8,857 bases of DNA, taken from the NCBI GenBank assembly GCA_015229045.1, contig JADGCJ010000133.1:1-8857 (forward strand). Reading direction: 5' to 3'. The stretch is from Magnetococcales bacterium. GTDB lineage: Bacteria; Pseudomonadota; Magnetococcia; Magnetococcales; DC0425bin3. How positions within the stretch are numbered: position 1 is the stretch's first letter; every line of letters starts with the position of its first letter. The notes below the pieces were generated by a model that worked only from the letters and a program-made list of their open reading frames with translations, was not told where the DNA came from and did no database searches. A program made the position numbers and the translations under genes. Positions 5,765 through 8,857 of the stretch are shown one piece after another.

Positions 5765-7468
5765 TCATTCCTCTTCGGGTCTGCCGGAAATCCTGGCCCA
5801 GGAGTCCTTCAAGGCCACCGTGCGATTGAACACCGGCATCTCCGGGGTTGAATCGGCATCCAGCACGAAATACCCCTCCCGTTCGAACTGATACGAAACC
5901 CCCCGCCTGGCCCCACCCAAACTCTCCTCCAGGCGGGCATTTTCCAACACCTGCAACGAATCGGCGTTGAGCCGGGCGGTGAAATCCTGCCCCGCCGCCA
6001 AACCCGCACCCGGATCGGCATGGGTGAACAGCCGGTCATACAGACGAACCGTCGCCGCATGGGAACGTGAGGCCGATACCCAGTGAATCACGCCCCGCAC
6101 CTTGCGTCCTTCGGGATTGGCCGACAAGGTGTGCGGATCATAGGTGCAACGCAACTCCACGATCTCCTTGGTCACCGGATCCTTGACCACCTTTTCGCAG
6201 CGAATCACATAGGCATTGCGCAGCCGAACCTCTCCACCCGGCAACAGCCGCTTGAACTGCTTGGGAGCCTCTTCGCGGAAGTCGTTGCGATCGATGTAGA
6301 TCTCGCGGGTGAAGGGCAGGGTGCGCTGACCCATTTCCGGCTTTTGGGGATGAATCGGGGCCTGAATCTCCTCCACGCCTTTTTTGGGGAAGTTCTCCAG
6401 CACGATCTTCAAGGGACGCAAGACCGCCATGGCCCGAGGCGCCCGCACTTCCAGGTCCTCGCGCAGGCAGCTTTCCAGCAGGGCCATCTCCACGGTTCCG
6501 GCGGATTTGGTGATGCCGATGCGTTGACAGAAGGTGCGAATGGCCTCCGGGGTGTAACCGCGACGACGCAAACCGGCGAGGGTCGGCATGCGCGGATCGT
6601 CCCAGCCGCTGACGTAGCCTTCGTTGACCAGGGTGTTGAGTTTGCGTTTGGAGAGGACGGTGTATTCCATCTCCAACCGGGAGAACTCGATCTGCCGGGG
6701 GCGGCAGGGCACGGAGACGTTGGCCAGGATCCAGTCGTAGAGGGGCCGGTGGTCTTCGAACTCCAGGGTGCAGAGGGAGTGGGTGACGCCTTCGAGGGCA
6801 TCGGAGATGGGGTGGGAATAGTCGTAAGTGGGATAGATGCACCAGCGATCCCCGGTCTGATGGTGGGTCAGCCGGCGAATGCGATAGAGGGCGGGATCCC
6901 GCATGTTGATGTTGGGGGAGGCCATATCGATGCGAGCGCGCAGCAGGCGGCTGCCGTCTTCGAACTCTCCGACGCGCATGCGACGGAAGAGGTCGAGGTT
7001 TTCTTCCACGGTGCGATCCCGGAAGGGGGAGGCTTGTCCCGGCTCGGTCAGGGTGCCGCGGGTGGCGCGAATCTGGTCGGCGTTGAGGTCGCAGACGTAG
7101 GCCAATCCTTTGACGATCAGCTCTTCGGCGTAGGTGTAGAGCTGTTCGAAGTAGTCGGAGGTGAAGCGCACGGGTCCGTGCCAGGCGAAGCCCAGCCAGG
7201 CGACGTCTTCCTGGATGGCGCGCACGTATTCCGGGTTTTCCTTGGCGGGGTTGGTGTCGTCGAAGCGCATGTTGCACCAGCTACCCGGGAACTCCTGGGC
7301 CACGCCGAAGTTGAGGCAGATCGATTTGGCGTGACCGATGTGGAGGTAGCCGTTGGGCTCGGGGGGGAAGCGGCTCACCACCCGGTGGTGTCGGCCTGCC
7401 AGCAGGTCGTCGCGAATGATGGAGCGGATGAAGTCGGGGGCGGTCCCAGGGGTTTTGGCGTCTTGCAT
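5765..7468 (-). CDS. glnS: Glutaminyl-tRNA synthetase (GlnRS), 567 aa
   Basis: Class I aminoacyl-tRNA synthetase that charges tRNA-Gln with glutamine using ATP in the cytoplasm. Residues 33-50 contain the class I signature [14 protein letters not shown] (HIGH at 43-46), followed by FDDTNP (69-74). The KMSKS-type loop is VLSKRKL (271-277), and [16 protein letters not shown] at 289-304 is typical of the Glu/Gln family. The C-terminal third is the two beta-barrel anticodon-binding region. Length is close to the 554 aa of E. coli GlnRS, so it is complete. I chose ATG 7468 over in-frame GTG 7474 because GGAAGG lies nine bases before the ATG but only three before the GTG. It is convergent with the MBL gene across the palindromic element. 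Many alphaproteobacteria lack GlnRS and use Glu-tRNA amidotransferase, so its presence helps taxonomic placement. Confidence 0.97.
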   Translation of the reverse strand: MQDAKTPGTAPDFIRSIIRDDLLAGRHHRVVSRFPPEPNGYLHIGHAKSICLNFGVAQEFPGSWCNMRFDDTNPAKENPEYVRAIQEDVAWLGFAWHGPVRFTSDYFEQLYTYAEELIVKGLAYVCDLNADQIRATRGTLTEPGQASPFRDRTVEENLDLFRRMRVGEFEDGSRLLRARIDMASPNINMRDPALYRIRRLTHHQTGDRWCIYPTYDYSHPISDALEGVTHSLCTLEFEDHRPLYDWILANVSVPCRPRQIEFSRLEMEYTVLSKRKLNTLVNEGYVSGWDDPRMPTLAGLRRRGYTPEAIRTFCQRIGITKSAGTVEMALLESCLREDLEVRAPRAMAVLRPLKIVLENFPKKGVEEIQAPIHPQKPEMGQRTLPFTREIYIDRNDFREEAPKQFKRLLPGGEVRLRNAYVIRCEKVVKDPVTKEIVELRCTYDPHTLSANPEGRKVRGVIHWVSASRSHAATVRLYDRLFTHADPGAGLAAGQDFTARLNADSLQVLENARLEESLGGARRGVSYQFEREGYFVLDADSTPEMPVFNRTVALKDSWARISGRPEEE

Positions 7469-7477
7469 GACCACGCA

Positions 7478-7483
7478 CCTTCC
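7478..7483 (-). promoter_or_regulatory. Ribosome binding site of glnS
   Basis: GGAAGG on the minus strand, nine bases before ATG 7468. It decides the start in favour of ATG 7468 rather than GTG 7474. Confidence 0.65.
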
Positions 7484-7521
7484 ATGAAAGGCAGTTCGGG
7501 TTATCCGGGTTCGACGATGTC

Positions 7522-7550
7522 ATTGTAGCCGGATTTTCTCCGGTCTCGAA
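7522..7550 (-). promoter_or_regulatory. Probable glnS promoter, sigma-70 type
   Basis: On the minus strand TACAAT (7522-7527) matches the -10 box in five of six bases. A weak -35, TTCGAG (7545-7550), lies 17 bp upstream. The predicted start near 7515 gives a leader of about 47 nt. The spacer holds the inverted repeat CCGGA/TCCGG, which might bind a regulator or be chance. Confidence 0.45.
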
Positions 7551-7700
7551 GGTTTTGCATTGCAAAGATAGCGCCGGAATGCGGATTGACGGGATCGAAG
7601 CCTGGGGGAGGGGATCCTCTGCACCTTCGTCGGGGTTTTATTAAGACGAATTGACAGAAATGGCAAGTGGAATCCGTGACGATCCGGGATAAATGAACCC
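7551..7700. other. Intergenic stretch upstream of glnS
   Basis: I found no gene here. The only structure is a 6-bp inverted repeat TTCGTC/GACGAA (7626-7631 and 7645-7650) around a 13-nt loop. A second possible leftward promoter, TTGCCA with TAATAA at 17-bp spacing, overlaps it but is weak. Confidence 0.3.
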
Positions 7701-7762
7701 GTGGCCTTTCAATATTTATCTTTTAAGTATCAAAAAAAGAAAATGTTCTATCCTTTGACGTG
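7701..7762 (+). repeat. Solo copy of the element end
   Basis: This stretch aligns along its length with the left arm of the element at 5310-5371: GTGGCCTTTCAATAT at the outer end, then TTTAAGTATCAAAAAAAG and TCCTTTGACGTG. It carries several substitutions. After 7762 the sequence leaves the family and becomes AT-rich, and no opposing arm is visible to the right. It is either a solo terminal repeat or an element whose interior was replaced or lost. Confidence 0.8.
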
Positions 7763-7873
7763 TATTTATATTTTGACTATATCTAAATAATTAAAATCTA
7801 ATAATAATTCACAAATATAACTTAAAGTGAATATCTAGCAAAACAATTATTGTGAATAGGTTCGATATCACCG
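7763..7873. other. AT-rich non-coding patch with inverted repeat, between element end and hicB
   Basis: A strongly AT-rich 111 bp, unlike the GC-rich surroundings. ATTCACAA (7807-7814) is inverted as TTGTGAAT (7850-7857), with a further GTGAAT at 7827-7832. It lies just 3' of hicB and might end its transcript, but no hairpin plus T-run is present. The composition marks a junction between core and accessory sequence. Confidence 0.45.
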
Positions 7874-8284
7874 TTACGAGGCCTCGGCCATCATTTTACG
7901 CGCGGCTTCGGCCAAATACCCGGATCGGGTCATATGTCTGGTCATGGCTTGTTTGTCCACTCGGTCGAGCAGATTTTTCGGCATGGTGATGTTTACCCGC
8001 ACGGCTTGATGGGACTCCCGGATGTCTTCCACCTCGACCACGGCCCATATCCAGCCGGCAAAATCCGGGTTGCTCATATGGACTTCGATTGGTTGGGTTT
8101 TTGGAAAGTCCATGCCTTCCGCGATCATTCCTTCCATGTGGAGCAGGATTGCCTCTTTGGCATGGGTCATGACCTCGTCCAGGGTATCCGCAGCGGAGAA
8201 GCAGCCCGGCAGATCCGGAACCACCACACCGAAGGCATGGGTTTCGTCTCCTGGTTCGATGGCGATTGGGAAGGTGATTTTCAT
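7874..8284 (-). CDS. hicB: HicB-family antitoxin, 136 aa
   Basis: Type II antitoxin expected to bind and neutralise the HicA toxin and to repress its own operon. The N-terminal half is the partly degraded RNase-H-like HicB fold (FGVVVPDLPGCFSAADTLDE, then a helix with AKEAILLHMEGM). The C-terminal half is a ribbon-helix-helix DNA-binding domain starting near residue 95 (VRVNITMPKNLLDRVD, then MTRSGYLAEAARKMM). Start: ATG 8284 overlaps the TGA of hicA as ATGA, so the genes are probably translationally coupled; AGGCGGG lies a few bases upstream. The frame stays open further upstream, but that extension runs through hicA in another frame and is not homologous. Its length is usual for RHH-type HicB. 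Confidence 0.93.
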   Translation of the reverse strand: MKITFPIAIEPGDETHAFGVVVPDLPGCFSAADTLDEVMTHAKEAILLHMEGMIAEGMDFPKTQPIEVHMSNPDFAGWIWAVVEVEDIRESHQAVRVNITMPKNLLDRVDKQAMTRHMTRSGYLAEAARKMMAEAS

Positions 8285-8463
8285 TTCAGTCCCGCCTGTT
8301 TGAGGATGGAATTCAGCGTTCCGATTTTGATATGCCCTTTTGGATGAGCCACCGTCACCAGACCTGCCTTGATTGGATGCTTGAATGGGTGATGGCTGCC
8401 GGCCACCCTGACGAGTTGCCATCCATCTTTCTGAAGTGTCTTGATGAGGTCTGTGGTGTTCAT
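8281..8463 (-). CDS. hicA: HicA-family mRNA interferase toxin, 60 aa
   Basis: Small type II toxin with a double-stranded-RNA-binding-like fold that cleaves mRNA when free of HicB. The sequence shows the whole family pattern: a helix with DLIKTLQKDGWQLVR, then GSHHPFKHP with the catalytic His of the GSHH motif (residues 23-26), then GLVTVAHPKGHIKIGTLNSI and LKQAGLK at the C-terminus. Length is normal for HicA. It is the first gene of the pair, and its stop overlaps the hicB start by four bases. No Shine-Dalgarno sequence is visible before its ATG, and a TATAAT lies only eight bases upstream, so a leaderless transcript is possible. The pair appears intact and probably functional. Confidence 0.94.
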   Translation of the reverse strand: MNTTDLIKTLQKDGWQLVRVAGSHHPFKHPIKAGLVTVAHPKGHIKIGTLNSILKQAGLK

Positions 8464-8471
8464 GGACTGTC

Positions 8472-8477
8472 ATTATA
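8472..8477 (-). promoter_or_regulatory. Possible -10 box of hicAB
   Basis: The minus strand reads TATAAT, a perfect -10 hexamer, with no good -35 at 16-18 bp. Transcription from it would start about two bases before the hicA ATG. ACTG/CAGT arms (8466-8469 and 8483-8486) flank it symmetrically and could be part of an autoregulatory operator. Confidence 0.4.
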
Positions 8478-8498
8478 CGCATCAGTACACACAGAGGC

Positions 8499-8550
8499 GG
8501 GAATAAAATAGGATTTCCGCTTCGCCGTCCGCTATTTATTCCCCCTTTTT
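8499..8550. terminator. Long inverted repeat followed by a T-run, possible rightward terminator
   Basis: GGGAATAAAATAG (8499-8511) and CTATTTATTCCC (8532-8543) pair over 12 bp with one bulged A, around a 20-nt loop. On the plus strand TTTTT follows at 8546-8550, giving a terminator shape. No plus-strand gene is seen nearby to use it. The right arm contains the stop codon of the ribbon-helix-helix remnant. Confidence 0.4.
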
Positions 8551-8688
8551 CCCCCTCCTGACCTCTCCCCCCTCCCGTCTTCCCAGCCCTTCGGCGATCA
8601 GGGCCACCACCAGCGTATTCAGACTGACCCCTTCCGCTTTGGCTCTGCCCGACTGATGGGCATGCAGGGTCTTGGGAACTCTGGCCAC
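8536..8688 (-). pseudogene. Truncated ribbon-helix-helix antitoxin (HicB/CopG-like C-terminal half)
   Basis: The minus-strand frame encodes VARVPKTLHAHQ, then RAKAEGVSLNTLVVALIAEGL and a charged tail, 50 residues from a GTG at 8688. The pattern (short beta strand, amphipathic helix, GVSLN turn, second helix) is the C-terminal ribbon-helix-helix domain common in HicB-type antitoxins and CopG/Arc proteins. The N-terminal part is missing: five codons upstream the frame enters the first CRISPR repeat, where it meets TGA and TAG. No start codon with a good ribosome site is visible. Interpretation: the 5' part of an antitoxin gene was lost at the CRISPR junction. A short functional RHH protein starting at the GTG is less likely. 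Confidence 0.55.
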
Positions 8689-8692
8689 GAAT

Positions 8693-8857
8693 GTTTCAAT
8701 CCCCTATCAAGCGGGGCGATGACTTAAAGACGCAAGGAAAAAATCATGAACATCGATTCCCAAAATCTGAAAAGTTTCAATCCCCTATCGAGCGGGGCGA
8801 TGACTTCAGGCCTATATGCCACGTCCGTACCACTCCCAAAAACTTGCTGTGTCTCAA
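8693..8857 (-). CRISPR. CRISPR array, trailing end, continuing past the window
   Basis: Two 33-bp repeats (8693-8725 and 8774-8806) differ at one base (CTATCAAGC against CTATCGAGC). They flank a unique 48-bp spacer, with a second spacer starting at 8807. On the minus strand each repeat ends GGGGATTGAAAC; an ATTGAAA(C/G) end is the usual 8-nt crRNA handle of many type I and III systems. That predicts leftward transcription, with the leader and cas genes to the right, so 8693-8725 would be the oldest, terminal repeat. CCCC and GGGG inside the repeat can pair. Only two full repeats are visible and no cas gene is in the window. Confidence 0.82.

Noticed and set aside
6083..7528. Long plus-strand open frame opposite glnS (481 codons)
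   Set aside because: It is antisense to an intact GlnRS reading frame. The product is Gly/Val/His-rich, and its length follows from the high GC content.
8284..8482. Longer hicB starting at 8482
   Set aside because: The 66-residue extension overlaps hicA in another frame and has no family similarity. The ATGA overlap start is typical of hicAB.
8746..8857. Real gene starting MNIDSQNLK at 8746
   Set aside because: The frame runs straight through a 33-bp repeat and into the next spacer, so it is better read as a spacer carrying a captured gene start.

Overview
The window reads as GC-rich proteobacterial DNA with interspersed AT-rich accessory patches. A glutaminyl-tRNA synthetase, large soluble multidomain cyclic-nucleotide proteins and two bacteriohemerythrin domains suggest an oxygen-sensitive aquatic bacterium. 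A magnetococcus-like lineage would fit, but that placement is inference and rests on no marker gene.

Layout. Positions 1-363 hold one end of a dispersed repeat, a leftward intrinsic terminator, and a candidate small RNA driven by a very good sigma-54 promoter. Positions 364-5306 carry the centrepiece, two large divergent genes sharing a 242-bp promoter region. The leftward gene encodes a cNMP-binding / FixL-like PAS / class III adenylate cyclase / hemerythrin protein. The rightward gene encodes a metallo-beta-lactamase-fold / double cNMP-binding / hemerythrin protein. All catalytic cyclase residues, the MBL metal ligands and the seven diiron ligands of each hemerythrin domain are present. Positions 5310-5761 are a 452-bp palindromic mobile-like element lying exactly between two convergent genes. 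Positions 5765-7468 are glnS (leftward). Positions 7475-7873 hold the glnS promoter, a solo copy of the element end, and an AT-rich patch. Positions 7874-8463 are a hicAB toxin-antitoxin pair (leftward). Positions 8536-8688 are a ribbon-helix-helix remnant that abuts the trailing end of a CRISPR array, which runs off the right edge.

How the genes may work together. The divergent pair looks like a cyclic-nucleotide circuit with oxygen input at several points: one protein makes cAMP, the other may hydrolyse or bind it, and both end in an oxygen-binding diiron domain. This assignment comes from domain content and is untested. The right-hand part is an accessory zone (toxin-antitoxin, CRISPR, repeat end, antitoxin remnant) next to a housekeeping gene.
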